Shown here piece after piece: positions 22,581 through 22,931 of a stretch of 22,931 nucleotides of DNA; the first letter of the stretch is position 1, and each line of letters begins with the position of its first letter. The notes beneath the pieces were generated by a model that was given only the letters and a program-made list of their open reading frames with translations, did no database searches and was not told where the DNA came from. The position numbers were made by a program, and so were the translations under genes. The DNA lies in assembly GCA_028697435.1 (NCBI GenBank), contig JAQVFD010000002.1, forward strand, positions 1 to 22,931, written 5' to 3'. Origin of the DNA: Clostridiaceae bacterium (lineage in GTDB: Bacteria; Bacillota; Clostridia; Lutisporales; Lutisporaceae).

Positions 22581-22931
22581 TTGAGTAATCATAAGGATAT
22601 TCAGAAAGAAATGCTTTCAAAAAAAGTGTGGGCTGTAATCGGAGCCAATAATGATACTGACAAATTCGGCAACAAAATATATAAAAAATTGAAATCCGAA
22701 GGCTACACAGTGTATCCTGTGAATCCAATGTACGAATACGTGGATGGGGATCGGTGCTATCCGGATCTTTCATCACTACCGGAGAAGCCCGATGTAATTG
22801 AAATGGTGGTTTCCCCAAAAAGAGGCAAAGCATTCATAGAGGAAGCAGCTGCCCTTGGCATAAAAGATATATGGCTGCAGCCGGGTACCTGTGATAATGA
22901 AATCCTGGAATGTATGGGAGAGAATGAACTT
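22581..22931 (+). CDS. CoA-binding domain protein (YccU-type), 3' end cut by window edge
   Basis: The first 117 residues of a Rossmann-fold CoA-binding protein (about 140 residues in full in this family) are visible. It shows the nucleotide-binding start VWAVIGANNDTDKFGNKIY, then YTVYPVNPMY, CYPDLSSLPEKPDVIEMVV and GIKDIWLQPGT. Its role is unknown, though structures of relatives bind CoA. It starts with TTG at 22581 after AAGGCGGTG and is divergent from the lipoprotein gene. A TATAAT at 22530-22535 may serve as its -10, but I see no good -35. Confidence 0.85.
   Translation, partial: MSNHKDIQKEMLSKKVWAVIGANNDTDKFGNKIYKKLKSEGYTVYPVNPMYEYVDGDRCYPDLSSLPEKPDVIEMVVSPKRGKAFIEEAAALGIKDIWLQPGTCDNEILECMGENEL

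Overview
The window looks like the chromosome of an anaerobic, spore-forming, low-GC Clostridia member. The cotJ spore-coat operon, a clostridial-type 6S RNA, an ECF vitamin-transporter S component, AT-rich intergenic DNA and strong GGAGG ribosome binding sites all point that way. I cannot name the species. Nearly all genes left of about 18.9 kb are on the minus strand. The layout splits into an accessory defence island (1 to about 14.4 kb) and ordinary chromosome (about 14.5 to 22.9 kb).

Defence island, read in the direction of transcription (right to left). A HicA-like toxin/antitoxin pair (13722-14353) sits beside a truncated cotJC. Then comes a run of modules separated by three related intergenic elements of 149-193 bp (5944-6092, 8195-8378, 11597-11789). 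Each element begins with a YTAACAATG-type end and ends with a GTTAGGT-type core (decayed in the first). A half-copy of that core (13361-13367) lies upstream of the first module. The geometry (gene, element, gene, element) and the inverted terminal cores resemble integron cassettes with attC sites, although no integrase is visible. The modules are (i) a solitary protein with a HEPN-like R-x6-H motif (11847-13265), (ii) a Hachiman-like HamA nuclease and HamB helicase pair (8500-11519), and (iii) a ParB/Srx-domain protein paired with an Mrr-like nuclease (6102-8128). The last pair matches no defence system I can name and is the best candidate for an undescribed system. The three elements also share a hairpin whose 7-nt loop is constant while its stem changes in a compensating way, so they are probably structured.

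Downstream are remnants: an N-terminally truncated 5'-nucleotidase, an HNH endonuclease fragment and a decayed XRE regulator. These are followed by an intact type I restriction-modification operon, hsdM-hsdS-hsdR, with hsdR cut by the window edge.

The ordinary chromosome carries cotJA-cotJB with a broken cotJC, and an ECF S component with a two-domain P-loop kinase behind a leader that contains a terminator. It also carries an amidase-like protein, 6S RNA, purC, an ATP-grasp protein (plus strand), a DUF2156 protein, a nitroreductase-family protein, a small lipoprotein and the start of a CoA-binding protein (plus strand). Restriction, nuclease/helicase and HEPN/TA modules together give this locus several different anti-phage strategies side by side.
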